NCBI GenBank assembly: GCA_051883095.1
Contig: JBJETB010000037.1
Span: forward strand, 1 to 11,026
Direction of reading: 5' to 3'
DNA from: SUG1106 sp051883095
GTDB taxonomy: Bacteria; Bacillota; Clostridia; Peptostreptococcales; Anaerovoracaceae
Length of the DNA: 11,026 bases
Shown here: piece after piece, positions 3,933 to 11,026 of the stretch
Position numbering within the stretch: the first letter of the stretch is position 1
Layout: each line of letters opens with the position of its first letter
Program-made: the position numbers and the translations under genes
Notes under the pieces: model-generated
Seen by the model: only the letters and a program-made list of their open reading frames with translations
Told to the model about the DNA's origin: nothing
Database searches by the model: none

Positions 3933-5249
3933 ATGTTATTTAAGAATATAACCGTATTAGACGAGAACTTTGAGATAAAGGAAAACATGTATGTAGGCAC
4001 TGAAGGCAGCCGCATTACATACATCGGTACCCAGGCTCCGGCTGCAGCATCAGGCAGTGCATCGGGGGCAGCTGACTTCGGCGAAACCTATGACGGCAGA
4101 GGCAAGCTGCTCATGCCGGCTTTCTACAACTCCCACGGTCACTCTCCTATGGCACTCATGCGCGGCTACGGCGAAAACATGGTGCTGCAGGACTGGCTGA
4201 ACAAGCTGATTTTCCCATTTGAAGATAAGCTGGACAGCAACGCCGTATACTGGGGCACTTTGCTCACCATGGCTGAGTCCATGCGTTTCGGTATAGTTTC
4301 CACCACGGACATGTACTATTTCATCGACGATATGGTGAGAGCCACATCAGATGCAGGCATGAAAGGAAACATCAGCAGAGCCATCGTAAACTTTGACGAT
4401 TCAGACGTATGGCAGCTTCCTTCAATGAAGGAGATGAAACGAACCTTTGAAGCATATCATAATATGGATGATGAAAGAATAAAGATGGATGTCAGCATTC
4501 ACGCCGAGTACACATCAAACCATCTGGCGGTGGAGGCCGTGACAGCCTATGGACGTGAGCACGGCGCCAACATGCATATACACATTTCCGAAACACAGTC
4601 TGAACACCTTGAGTGCAAGGAAAGACACGGCGGCATGACACCGGTGCAGTATTTCAACAGTCTGGGAGCATGGGATATGCCTGCTACAGCAGCACACTGC
4701 GTATGGATCGAGGGTGAGGACTTCGACATCCTTAAGGAAAAAGGCGTGACCGTGGCAACAAATCCTGTAAGCAACCTGAAGCTGGCCAGCGGTGTGTGCA
4801 ATGTGCCGAAGCTTCTTGACATGGGCATAAATGTAGCCATAGGAACCGACAGCGTTGCCAGCAATAACAGCCTCAACTTCTTCGAGGAAATGAAGGTCAT
4901 GGCACTGGCAGCAAAGGAAAAGTTCTCAGATCCGACTGCAGTAACGCCACAGCAGGTTCTGAAAGCGGCCACTGTAAACGGAGCCATGGGTCAGGGAAGA
5001 GCGGACTGCGGCATAATCAGAGAAGGCAACAGAGCTGACCTCATCGTGATTGACCTGAACCAGCCTAACATGCATCCTGTTCATAAAATGGCGAACAATC
5101 TGGTATATTCCGCCTCCGGCAGCGATGTACTGCTTACCATGGCAGACGGCAAGGTGCTCTACGAAAAGGGCGAGTATAAGACTATAGACATTGAAAAGAC
5201 TATCTTTGAGGCTACGAAAGCCACAGAGAAGATTCTGAAGCAGCTTTAA
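3933..5249 (+). CDS. Amidohydrolase, MTA/S-adenosylhomocysteine deaminase family (438 aa)
   Basis: A metal-dependent amidohydrolase of the cytosine-deaminase-like group; relatives deaminate 5'-methylthioadenosine, S-adenosylhomocysteine, adenosine or guanine. Visible signatures: metal site His68-Gly-His70 within NSHGHSPMALMRGYG, HIHISET with His217, AHCVW with His255, NPVSNLKLASG (277-287) and GTDSVASNNSLNFFEEMK with Asp306. The family usually has HTH at the first site; HGH is a mild variant. Length is normal. I place the start at ATG 3933 behind AAAGGAAC; the in-frame TTG at 3864 is 23 codons earlier but lies in the -35 box and lacks a ribosome binding site. Residues 35-50 carry an A/S/G-rich insertion (APAAASGSASGAA). 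Cytosolic. It heads a co-directional run with 23 bp to the flippase gene. The exact substrate cannot be told from sequence. Confidence 0.88.
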   Translation: MLFKNITVLDENFEIKENMYVGTEGSRITYIGTQAPAAASGSASGAADFGETYDGRGKLLMPAFYNSHGHSPMALMRGYGENMVLQDWLNKLIFPFEDKLDSNAVYWGTLLTMAESMRFGIVSTTDMYYFIDDMVRATSDAGMKGNISRAIVNFDDSDVWQLPSMKEMKRTFEAYHNMDDERIKMDVSIHAEYTSNHLAVEAVTAYGREHGANMHIHISETQSEHLECKERHGGMTPVQYFNSLGAWDMPATAAHCVWIEGEDFDILKEKGVTVATNPVSNLKLASGVCNVPKLLDMGINVAIGTDSVASNNSLNFFEEMKVMALAAKEKFSDPTAVTPQQVLKAATVNGAMGQGRADCGIIREGNRADLIVIDLNQPNMHPVHKMANNLVYSASGSDVLLTMADGKVLYEKGEYKTIDIEKTIFEATKATEKILKQL

Positions 5250-5272
5250 TATAGAAAGGGAATTTTCCTATC

Positions 5273-6886
5273 ATGTCAAAAAATAACTTTTTAAAGGGAG
5301 CGGCAGTGCTGGGAATTGCCGGAATAATCGTAAAGGTTATAGGCATTTTCTTCAGAATACCGCTGACAAGGTGGATCGGTGAGGACGGCATGGGCTATTA
5401 CGGCTCTGTTTATCCTATATACACCCTGTTTCTGATAATTTCCACTGCAGGTATTCCGGTAGCCATTTCGAGAATGGTTTCGGAAAGAATTGCAGTTAAA
5501 AACTATGAGGGAGCACACAAGGTATTTCAGATTTCAATCTGGCTTATGGGAGCCTTGGGACTGGCTTCTTTCTGCATAGTATACTTCAATGCGGGTTTTA
5601 TTGAAAATTCAATTCTGCACAACCCGGGAGCGAGGCTTTCTCTGGAGGCCATAGCACCATCTCTTCTGCTGGTGCCTATAATGTCCGCATACAGAGGATA
5701 TTTTCAGGGCAGACAGAATATGAATCCTACGGCTATATCACAGCTTTTCGAGCAGCTTTTCCGAGTTGTAGTCGGTCTGGGACTGGCGTATTTCCTGCTG
5801 GACTCGGGATATGAGGCCGTATGTGCCGGTGCAACCTTCGGTTCCACGGCAGGAGCTGCGGCAGGACTTTTCGTTGTTGTGATTATTTATCTGTTGAGCC
5901 TCAAGACCATAAAGCGTTATATAAGGCGCAACAAATCACACAGCCAGCTGGAAAGCACTTCGAGCATAGTCAAAAAGATACTTATAATAGCTATACCTAT
6001 AACCATAGGGGCATCTATCCTGCCTCTCATGGGTGCTATAGACGCATCTGTGGTTATGGGAAGACTTCAGGCCACAGGCTGGACTCACGAGCAGGCCAAT
6101 GCTCTGTGGGGAAGATTCAGCGGATACTGCAACTCTCTCATCGGACTGCCTCAGGTCTTCGTTCAGGCTATCGCCATGAGCCTGGTTCCGGCTATTTCCG
6201 CCGGATTCAAGCTTAAGGATTTCGGTGAGGTAAAGGAAAACATGAAGCTGGCAATGAGGACAGCCATGATTATAGGTTTTCCTTGCGCTGCAGGCATGTT
6301 TGCTCTGGCTGAGCCTATATTGAAACTGCTGTATCTCACACCGGACACAGCGGCTGAAATTACTGCAGCAGTGCCTACTCTGCGTCTTATGTGCTTCAGC
6401 ATTATTTTCATGTCTTCTCTTCAGACTCTTACGGGAATTCTGCAGGGTATAGACAGACAGAATGTGCCGGTGAAAAATCTGGCTATCGGTGCTGCTGTCA
6501 AGCTGGTGGTAACCTATGTATGCGTAGGAATAAGGGCTATAAATGTAAACGGAGCTCCTTTGGGAACTATAGCTGCTTATGTTGTGGCCACAGTGCTGAA
6601 CATAAAGGATATAAAGAAATATTCAGGAACCACCTTCGACTTCAAGATGACCTTCCTTAAGCCTCTCATAGCTTCTGTGCTTATGGGAGCGGCGGCATTT
6701 GCAGCTTTCAAGCTGATTTTCCTGGCCACATCCAGCAACGATATTTCCACACTGCTTTCCATAATAGTTGGAGTGGTGGTTTACGGTGCCCTGGTGCTGA
6801 GCCTTAAGGTTATAACGGAGGATGAGATCAGAAGACTGCCTAGGGGTGACAAGCTGGTGAAGGTTCTGGACAAATTTATTAAATAA
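5273..6886 (+). CDS. SpoVB/MurJ-like lipid II or oligosaccharide flippase (537 aa)
   Basis: A multidrug/oligosaccharidyl-lipid/polysaccharide (MOP) superfamily membrane protein of the SpoVB/YtgP type. The N-terminus KGAAVLGIAGIIVKVIGIFFRIPLTRWIGEDGMGYYGSVYPIY and ISTAGIPVAISRMVSERIA are typical of the family; YRGYFQGRQNMNPTAISQLFEQLFR (about 143-167) is another signature. Roughly fourteen hydrophobic segments fill the sequence, with basic cytoplasmic loops such as KTIKRYIRRNKSHSQ (about 211-225). B. subtilis YtgP of this family flips lipid II; SpoVB acts in the spore cortex and YabM is the positional counterpart next to mazG and rqcP. The sequence alone does not decide between vegetative and sporulation roles. 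Ribosome binding site AAAGGGAA; 23 bp gap to the genes on both sides suggests one operon. Confidence 0.9.
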   Translation: MSKNNFLKGAAVLGIAGIIVKVIGIFFRIPLTRWIGEDGMGYYGSVYPIYTLFLIISTAGIPVAISRMVSERIAVKNYEGAHKVFQISIWLMGALGLASFCIVYFNAGFIENSILHNPGARLSLEAIAPSLLLVPIMSAYRGYFQGRQNMNPTAISQLFEQLFRVVVGLGLAYFLLDSGYEAVCAGATFGSTAGAAAGLFVVVIIYLLSLKTIKRYIRRNKSHSQLESTSSIVKKILIIAIPITIGASILPLMGAIDASVVMGRLQATGWTHEQANALWGRFSGYCNSLIGLPQVFVQAIAMSLVPAISAGFKLKDFGEVKENMKLAMRTAMIIGFPCAAGMFALAEPILKLLYLTPDTAAEITAAVPTLRLMCFSIIFMSSLQTLTGILQGIDRQNVPVKNLAIGAAVKLVVTYVCVGIRAINVNGAPLGTIAAYVVATVLNIKDIKKYSGTTFDFKMTFLKPLIASVLMGAAAFAAFKLIFLATSSNDISTLLSIIVGVVVYGALVLSLKVITEDEIRRLPRGDKLVKVLDKFIK

Positions 6887-6909
6887 CCGGACAAATAGAG
6901 GGAATAATA

Positions 6910-7755
6910 ATGGTTAAAGAAAAGTATATTCATTTATGTGAGACTGCTGATAACAACGAAAAAGCCTTGACAAGGTTATATGAAATTGTTAAAATTCTCA
7001 GGGTTGAATGTCCGTGGGATAGGGTTCAGACTCACGAAAGTCTGCGACCGGGCATGCTGGAAGAGGCATATGAGACTGTGGACGCCATTAATAATCAAGA
7101 TATGGTTAATCTGAGAGAAGAACTGGGGGATGTGCTACTACAGGTGGTATTTCATTCCATTTTAGGTGAGGAAGAAAGCAGATTCGACCTTAAAGATGTG
7201 ATAAACGAAGAATGCGAGAAAATGATCCGCCGTCACCCTCATGTTTTTTTGCAGGAAAACACAAATAATACTGCAAAATCTATTGACAAAGTCCTTGAAA
7301 AATGGGAAAATATCAAGAAACAGGAACATGGCAGCGAAAAGACGTCTGCCCGCCTGACCAAAGTGCCCAGGGCGCTGCCCGCCCTTACGAGAGCCTATAA
7401 GGTTCAGAAGAAGGCGGCAGAGGTTGGATTTGACTGGGATGATATTTCCGGAGCCTTTGACAAGGTGCGCGAGGAGACACGCGAACTGACGGAGTGCTGC
7501 CAGGAGCAGCCTGCGGACAAGGAGGCTCTGCAGGAGGAGCTGGGCGATCTGCTGTTTTCGGCAGTTAACGTTTCACGCTTTTTAGGCATTGACCCGGAGG
7601 CATCTTTGGATTATACTATAGACAAGTTCATAAGAAGATTTACTCATGTTGAGAACAGTGCTTTGGCTTGCGGCAGAGCCCTCGAGGATATGAGCCTGTC
7701 GGAAATGGACGAGTTATGGGACGAAGCCAAAAAATTGGAACGTTCCGGGCGATAA
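6910..7755 (+). CDS. mazG: MazG nucleoside triphosphate pyrophosphohydrolase (281 aa)
   Basis: A house-cleaning enzyme hydrolysing (d)NTPs to NMP and pyrophosphate. Both tandem all-alpha MazG domains are present and look intact: CPWDRVQTHESLRPGMLEEAYE with E51, E52 and E55, then EELGD with E71 and D74; the second has EETRELTE with E188, E189 and E192, then EELGD with E210 and D213. The length is close to E. coli MazG (263 aa). The tetrapyrrole-methylase domain fused in front of MazG in B. subtilis YabN is absent. The start ATG follows GAGGGAATAATA. Codon choice shifts: the first ~400 bases are AT-rich, whereas 7330-7560 are much richer in GC. It lies between the flippase and HU genes, the usual Bacillota order. 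Confidence 0.95.
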   Translation: MVKEKYIHLCETADNNEKALTRLYEIVKILRVECPWDRVQTHESLRPGMLEEAYETVDAINNQDMVNLREELGDVLLQVVFHSILGEEESRFDLKDVINEECEKMIRRHPHVFLQENTNNTAKSIDKVLEKWENIKKQEHGSEKTSARLTKVPRALPALTRAYKVQKKAAEVGFDWDDISGAFDKVREETRELTECCQEQPADKEALQEELGDLLFSAVNVSRFLGIDPEASLDYTIDKFIRRFTHVENSALACGRALEDMSLSEMDELWDEAKKLERSGR

Positions 7756-7798
7756 TGTGCTGGAATTATATGTTATATTTATGAAGGAGGAACTTTAA

Positions 7799-8077
7799 AT
7801 GAACAAGGCTGAATTAGTAGCTGCAGTAGCAGAGAAGACTAATTTTACTAAGAAGGATGCAGAAGCAGCTATCAATGCATTAGTTGCAAGCATTGAAGAA
7901 GCATTAGTTAAGGGTGACAAGGTACAGTTAATCGGATTCGGTACTTTCGAAACCAAGGAAAGAAAAGCAAGACAGGGAAGAAACCCTAGACAGCCTGAAG
8001 AAATCATCGAAATCGCTGCATCAAAGGCTCCTACATTTAAGGCTGGTAAGGCTTTAAAGGACGCTGTTAACAAATAG
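7799..8077 (+). CDS. hup: HU family DNA-binding protein (92 aa)
   Basis: A histone-like dimeric nucleoid protein that bends DNA. It has full typical length, with MNKAELVAAVAEKTNFTKKDAEAAI at the N-terminus, the GFGTFETKERKAR strand (46-58) and the DNA-inserting arm RNP (61-63) followed by a lysine-rich C-terminus. The AAGGAGGAAC ribosome binding site is strong. All five leucines are TTA, unlike the CTG-rich neighbours, and Lys and Ala codons are narrow in choice, as expected for very high expression. It follows mazG by 43 bp; an internal promoter is likely but I could not fix one with confidence. A hairpin-plus-T-run follows 40 bp after the stop. Confidence 0.97.
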   Translation: MNKAELVAAVAEKTNFTKKDAEAAINALVASIEEALVKGDKVQLIGFGTFETKERKARQGRNPRQPEEIIEIAASKAPTFKAGKALKDAVNK

Positions 8078-8117
8078 TTGACAGATCTGACAAAGTAAAT
8101 TTTATTTACCGATAATT

Positions 8118-8139
8118 AAGGTAAGAGATTACCTTTTTT
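8118..8139 (+). terminator. Terminator or attenuator between hup and rqcP
   Basis: AAGGTAA (8118-8124), loop GAGA, TTACCTT (8129-8135), then T to 8139. An earlier TTACC (8106-8110) can pair with the same GGTAA, giving a mutually exclusive hairpin. This would end most hup mRNA while letting some transcription reach rqcP. Confidence 0.7.
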
Positions 8140-8144
8140 ATAAC

Positions 8145-8195
8145 ACGGTCTTCGGATCGTAAAAATATTAAACCTAATAGCTCATTATAGGTTTA
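8145..8195 (+). promoter_or_regulatory. Structured leader of rqcP (UUCG hairpin and start-site hairpin)
   Basis: ACGGTC (8145-8150) and GATCGT (8155-8160) form a stem with one G-U pair, capped by a C(UUCG)G tetraloop, a very stable RNA hairpin. It is followed by TAAACCTA (8169-8176) pairing perfectly with TAGGTTTA (8188-8195), which covers the first base of the upstream candidate ATG at 8195. These may be mRNA 5'-end or processing structures; no known riboswitch was recognised. Confidence 0.45.
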
Positions 8196-8206
8196 TGAAA
8201 GGCGTT

Positions 8207-8449
8207 ATGAGAGTCGATAAATTTCTTAAAAATTCCAGACTGATAAAAAGGCGGACTGTAGCGAAAGAAGCTTGTGATCAGGGGCGTATTTCCATAAACG
8301 GTAAGCCTGCAAAGGCCGGTACTGAAGTCAAGGTGGGTGATATCATCCACATTGAATTCGGCAACAGCTCTGTATCAGCCAGGGTTTTGGAAATCTGCGA
8401 GTCTTGTAAAAAAGAAGCCGCAACAAAAATGTATGAAATAATTCAGTAA
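8207..8449 (+). CDS. rqcP: RqcP (YabO) S4-domain ribosome quality-control factor (80 aa)
   Basis: A small S4 RNA-binding protein of the YabO family. In B. subtilis RqcP binds stalled 50S subunits with RqcH and steadies the P-site tRNA during C-terminal alanine tailing. MRVDKFLKNSRLIKRRTVAK, the GRISINGKPAKAGTEVKVGD core of the S4 fold, and the tail from AATKMYEII match the family. I choose ATG 8207 because family members begin MRxDKF and AAAGG lies 4-8 bases upstream; an in-frame ATG at 8195 would add four residues (MKGV) but lies partly within a hairpin. It is the last gene of the rightward run. The sporulation genes yabP and yabQ, common downstream neighbours, are missing here. Confidence 0.93.
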   Translation: MRVDKFLKNSRLIKRRTVAKEACDQGRISINGKPAKAGTEVKVGDIIHIEFGNSSVSARVLEICESCKKEAATKMYEIIQ

Positions 8450-8473
8450 AAAAGGCCAGCGATGGCCTTTTTT
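8448..8473. terminator. Bidirectional terminator between rqcP and the DUF4363 gene
   Basis: AAAAAAGGCCA (8448-8458) and TGGCCTTTTTT (8463-8473) are a perfect 11-bp inverted repeat with a GCGA loop and T-runs in both directions. It begins inside the rqcP stop codon and lies 33 bp beyond the end of the convergent leftward operon, so it serves both. Confidence 0.92.
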
Positions 8474-8506
8474 ACTTTTCCAGAAGAATAGAAGAATATA
8501 TGATAT

Positions 8507-8890
8507 TTAAAGGATGTTTGCGAAGGTCACTTCGTCGTTCTGCTTGAGAAAGGTAAGCTGCTCTATCATCGAGTTCAGTTCGCCTGACGAATTGGAAACA
8601 TCCTCGGCTTTAACATATTTCTCAGCCCTGGCCAGGGAATAGTCTATTTCGTTTATGGTCTGGGTGTCGAGAAACAGCAGAGCCGTCTTTTTATATTTGT
8701 GCCAGTCCTCATCAAGCTTTTTCATGAGTCTGTTGCTTTCATCCCAGTGCTCCGCTTCAACGGCAGGAAGCACTTCGTCTTTAAGAAAATGAGTGTAATC
8801 GTCAATATTATCAGAAGAATAGCTGAAAAAAATGAGCCATGAGCCGATGAGAACCGATACGGTGACAATGGAAATAATCAGATATCTCAT
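8507..8890 (-). CDS. DUF4363 family membrane-anchored protein (127 aa)
   Basis: One N-terminal transmembrane segment (residues 4-23, LIISIVTVSVLIGSWLIFF) anchors an outward-facing, helical domain. Visible family traits: the W-x(n)-W spacing (HWDESNRLMKKLDEDWHKYKKTALLFLD, about 48-75), NEIDYSLARAEKYV, and the C-terminal FANIL. The biochemical function is unknown. It is translationally coupled to the upstream yetF-like gene: its start ATG overlaps that gene's TGA by four bases (8887-8890). DUF4363 genes are commonly paired with DUF421 genes in Clostridia, sometimes in spore-related contexts, from general knowledge of these families. Confidence 0.82.
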   Translation of the reverse strand: MRYLIISIVTVSVLIGSWLIFFSYSSDNIDDYTHFLKDEVLPAVEAEHWDESNRLMKKLDEDWHKYKKTALLFLDTQTINEIDYSLARAEKYVKAEDVSNSSGELNSMIEQLTFLKQNDEVTFANIL

Positions 8891-9594
8891 ATTTTCACCT
8901 CCGCAGCGAAAGGAGCAGAGTTATCCGACTGCAGATACACGTGGAAGACCTTGTTTTCGTCGTAAAAGGCCAGAAAAATCCTTTCGTATGAATTTATACC
9001 TGAGGCTTCAAGTTTCCTCCGGAAAATGTCCTCAGAAAGCCCTGAGGCCAGCAGATTTTTAGTATAAAGAGTGCCGTCGGAAATCACTATCATGGGCAGC
9101 AGTCCATCATTGACCGTAAGTCCCATGTCTTTAGGCGTAAGCGGTTTCTGGTCAGCCTTTGGAATAACAGTGAGCTGTCCGTTTGATTCCATGATGGCAT
9201 ACTCCACGCTGCTGAAAGAAGGACAGTTTTTAAGACGCAGCTGCTCCAGCAGGTCTGTGCTTGTAATTCTCAGCTTCTGAAGCTCCCGTATGTTGAGCTG
9301 CCCCTTATCTATAAGTATGCTGGGCTTGCCGGAAAAAAGATTTTTGATCCATTCACATTTGGTGGACAGAAAAGAAATGAGCACCTGCAGAAGCATGAGG
9401 GTGAAGATGGCCATGACTCCGTTTATAAGGGAAGTGGCCGGATCGTCGATAGGCATGGCAGCCAGTTCGGCTATCATGAATACTATTACCAGCTGAAATG
9501 GAGACATTTTGGAAAGCTCCGATTTTCCCATGATACTTACGGCTATCAGGACAATAATATAAAGCACAAAGGTTCTTATTGCTACAATTAACAC
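8887..9594 (-). CDS. YetF-like (DUF421) membrane protein (235 aa)
   Basis: Three N-terminal transmembrane segments (about residues 3-22, 33-50 and 60-80) precede a cytosolic YetF-type domain (about 88-225). Typical pieces are RTFVLYIIVLIAVSIMGKSELSKMSPFQLVIVFMIAELAAMP near the start, GKPSILIDKGQLN (about 89-101), and the SSVEYAIMESNGQLTVIPK strand. Molecular function is unknown; SpoVAEa of the spore germinant/DPA operon is a distant relative of this class. The start is GTG (minus strand 9594-9592), set by an ideal GGAGGT six bases upstream (plus 9601-9606). It forms a two-gene leftward operon with the DUF4363 gene and is divergent from the MFS gene across 101 bp. A leftward promoter there (around plus 9606-9640) is probable but degenerate. 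Confidence 0.88.
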   Translation of the reverse strand: MLIVAIRTFVLYIIVLIAVSIMGKSELSKMSPFQLVIVFMIAELAAMPIDDPATSLINGVMAIFTLMLLQVLISFLSTKCEWIKNLFSGKPSILIDKGQLNIRELQKLRITSTDLLEQLRLKNCPSFSSVEYAIMESNGQLTVIPKADQKPLTPKDMGLTVNDGLLPMIVISDGTLYTKNLLASGLSEDIFRRKLEASGINSYERIFLAFYDENKVFHVYLQSDNSAPFAAEVKI

Positions 9595-9632
9595 GGCTAT
9601 ACCTCCGGATTGATATAATTTAATACTTGTTA

Positions 9633-9661
9633 TTGTTAGCAGGCGATGGATTTGTTATACT
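9633..9661 (+). promoter_or_regulatory. Promoter of the MFS transporter gene
   Basis: -35 TTGTTA (9633-9638), 17-bp spacer, -10 TATACT (9656-9661), placing the RNA start near 9668, about 28 bases before the ATG at 9696. Confidence 0.65.
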
Positions 9662-9695
9662 ATTTTACGTGTTAAAAAAGAGCAGGAGTAAAAAA

Positions 9696-10823
9696 ATGAT
9701 CAGATGTTTCATGCTTTATTTCTTAATATACTGTCCGCTGGGCGTGCTTTGCCCGCTGATAGGCCAGTACCTGAGTTCCATCGGATTTTCCGGAACACAG
9801 GTTGGTACAGTGACTTCTCTGGGGACAGCGGCAGCAGTGCTGGGCGGAATGTTCTGGGGTAAAGTATACGCAAATTCATCTCATAAAAAAAGAGTGATCG
9901 CAATTATGTTTGCGGGAGCGGCGCTCATGTCCATGGCGGGACTTTCCACTAAAGCCTTTATTATCTACGCTGCCATTTACTCTGTAATGTACTTTTTCCA
10001 GGGGCCGGTACACGGGCTGTGTGATTCTCTGGTAATGGAAAGCGACAACAGCTTCGCGGTAATAAGGTCTGCAGGAGCACTGGGATATGCCCTGGCGGTA
10101 TATGTTACAGGTCAGTATGCGGAGACACACGGGCTGGGAATTATTTTCTATGTGTATTCGGCAGCGTTCATCTTAGCCGCCTTTGTGGTAATGGGGGTGA
10201 AAGAGCCGCAGCATTACAGCTCACCGGAAAAGAAAATCAAGGCATCAGAACTTTTTAAGAATAAAAAATATGTCAAACTGCTGCTATGTGCATTTTTCCT
10301 AATGGGAACAAATGTGGGAAACAGCACATACTTCGGTTATCTGTTCAGAGAGGGCGGCGGCAGTCTGGGCGGTATAGGACTGGCTTTTCTGCTCATGGCG
10401 GGAAGCGAGGCGCCATTTATGTTCCTCATACCGGCTTTTAATAGGAAAGTATCTTCTGAAAAGCTGCTTCTCATTGCCATAGGAGTGTGTACTTTCAGAT
10501 TTGCGTTTTATGCCACAGGCCCGAGCTGGCAGCTGCTGCTGGGAACCTTCTTCCTGCAGGGCATATCCAACGGTATAATACTGGTGGAGCTGGTGAGGTA
10601 CTTCAGCAGAGTGGTGGAGCCGCGCCTTGCAAGCATAGCCGTGTCCACATTCTATGCTGTAGGAAACAATCTGAGTACTATAGTCTGTACCTTTATCGGA
10701 GGAATAATGCTTGATGCCTTCAGCGCCAGGGGAGTATATTTCTTCTTCGCTGTGTGGAATATGATAGCTTTGATAATGTATATAGCTATGGGACTATATA
10801 AGGAAGAAAACCACGCCCGTTAG
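9696..10823 (+). CDS. MFS transporter, LacY/NupG-like group (375 aa)
   Basis: A major facilitator protein with about eleven to twelve hydrophobic segments. The layout GFSGTQVGTVTSLGTAAAVLGGMFWGKVYANSSHKKRVI contains the family's loop 2-3 region with a glycine-rich helix and basic turn; the mid-loop KEPQHYSSPEKKIKASELFKNKKYVK separates the two halves. RSAGALGYALAVYVTG and FFLQGISNGIILVELVRYFSRVVEPRLASIAVSTFYAVGNN resemble the MFS_1-like (LacY/nucleoside permease) group, e.g. with paired RSxGAxG and ExVRY motifs. The substrate cannot be told. I use ATG 9696, behind AGGAG; an in-frame TTG at 9627 lies upstream of the promoter -35 box and would not be transcribed from it. It is a single-gene unit. 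No clear terminator was seen after the stop before the next promoter. Confidence 0.85.
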   Translation: MIRCFMLYFLIYCPLGVLCPLIGQYLSSIGFSGTQVGTVTSLGTAAAVLGGMFWGKVYANSSHKKRVIAIMFAGAALMSMAGLSTKAFIIYAAIYSVMYFFQGPVHGLCDSLVMESDNSFAVIRSAGALGYALAVYVTGQYAETHGLGIIFYVYSAAFILAAFVVMGVKEPQHYSSPEKKIKASELFKNKKYVKLLLCAFFLMGTNVGNSTYFGYLFREGGGSLGGIGLAFLLMAGSEAPFMFLIPAFNRKVSSEKLLLIAIGVCTFRFAFYATGPSWQLLLGTFFLQGISNGIILVELVRYFSRVVEPRLASIAVSTFYAVGNNLSTIVCTFIGGIMLDAFSARGVYFFFAVWNMIALIMYIAMGLYKEENHAR

Positions 10824-10860
10824 GCTCTGATCAAACCATTGAAAATTTTTTTGAATTTTG

Positions 10861-10912
10861 TCGAAAAAAATCAAAAAAAGGTGTTGACAGGAGACGGAAA
10901 GGGTGGTAATAT
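10861..10912 (+). promoter_or_regulatory. Strong promoter with A-tract upstream element, probable rRNA/tRNA operon P1
   Basis: Perfect -35 TTGACA (10884-10889), 17-bp spacer, -10 TAATAT (10907-10912) with an upstream TGG. Phased A7 tracts directly upstream (10864-10879) look like an UP element. A short GTCGG/CCGAC hairpin (10922-10937) follows in the leader. No ORF starts in the remaining 110 bp. Confidence 0.8.
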
Positions 10913-10984
10913 AGTCAAGCTGTCGGAAATAACCGACGCCAAAACAGCACATAAAAGAGAGCTGATAAAGCCTCGAAAAACTTT

Positions 10985-11011
10985 GAAAAAAGTTTAAAAA
11001 AGTGCTTGACA
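10985..11011 (+). promoter_or_regulatory. Second promoter, -35 and A-tract region only (window ends), probable rRNA/tRNA P2
   Basis: A-tracts (10985-11001) precede a perfect -35 TTGACA (11006-11011). With a 17-bp spacer the -10 would fall at 11029, just outside the window. Tandem promoters of this kind are typical of rRNA operons in Bacillota. Confidence 0.55.
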
Positions 11012-11026
11012 GAAACGAGCACGTGT

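Noticed and set aside
4547..4987. A 146-codon open frame on the minus strand
   Set aside because: Antisense to the catalytic core of the amidohydrolase, with no family features.
8145..8160. Riboswitch
   Set aside because: A UUCG-capped hairpin alone is not a ligand-binding domain, and no known riboswitch core was recognised around it.
9627..9695. An N-terminal extension of the MFS transporter starting at TTG 9627
   Set aside because: It overlaps the promoter at 9633-9661 and has no ribosome binding site; ATG 9696 has AGGAG upstream.

Overview
The window looks like a chromosomal segment from a low-to-moderate GC anaerobic Firmicute, most likely class Clostridia. Evidence: AGGAGG-type ribosome binding sites throughout, a Bacillota-style run of SpoVB-family flippase, MazG, HU and RqcP (compare B. 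subtilis yabM-yabN-yabO), and a paired YetF (DUF421)/DUF4363 operon. Family-level names below rest on reading protein motifs by eye; no database was searched.

Bases 1-1510 are AT-rich and accessory in character. They hold a small unknown ORF (37-273), an unknown 120-aa membrane protein (783-1145), a possible 20-aa ORF (1442-1504), and two copies of a ~220-bp cassette (373-592 and 1173-1391). Each cassette has a 19-codon ORF with a strong ribosome binding site, a 5' leader that can hide that site in a hairpin, a hairpin terminator containing the ORF's stop codon, and a convergent extended -10 promoter with an exact 17-bp spacer that should make an ~80-nt antisense RNA. The two ORF copies differ at six bases, five of them synonymous, so the peptide is under selection. 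The layout resembles a type I toxin-antitoxin locus in duplicate. I do not recognise the peptide. This is the most interesting part of the window.

Bases 1521-3589 hold a rhodanese-fold lipoprotein and, 47 bp downstream, an unusual three-domain protein (SseB N-terminal domain, macrodomain, MESH1/SpoT-like HD hydrolase), closed by a terminator. Bases 3590-3932 are a 340-bp intergenic region with a 14-bp palindrome on a possible promoter, an A-rich hairpin sharing 23 identical bases with the promoter region at the right end of the window, three 20-bp tandem repeats, and a good promoter.

Bases 3933-8449 form a co-directional housekeeping run: MTA/SAH deaminase-family amidohydrolase, SpoVB/MurJ-like flippase, MazG, HU, and RqcP, ending at a perfect bidirectional terminator. 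The sporulation genes yabP/yabQ, which often follow rqcP, are not there. Instead a leftward YetF-DUF4363 pair (8507-9594) is followed by a rightward MFS transporter (9696-10823). The last 140 bp carry a strong promoter and a second -35 hexamer after A-tracts, which looks like the tandem promoters of an rRNA (or tRNA) operon starting beyond the window.
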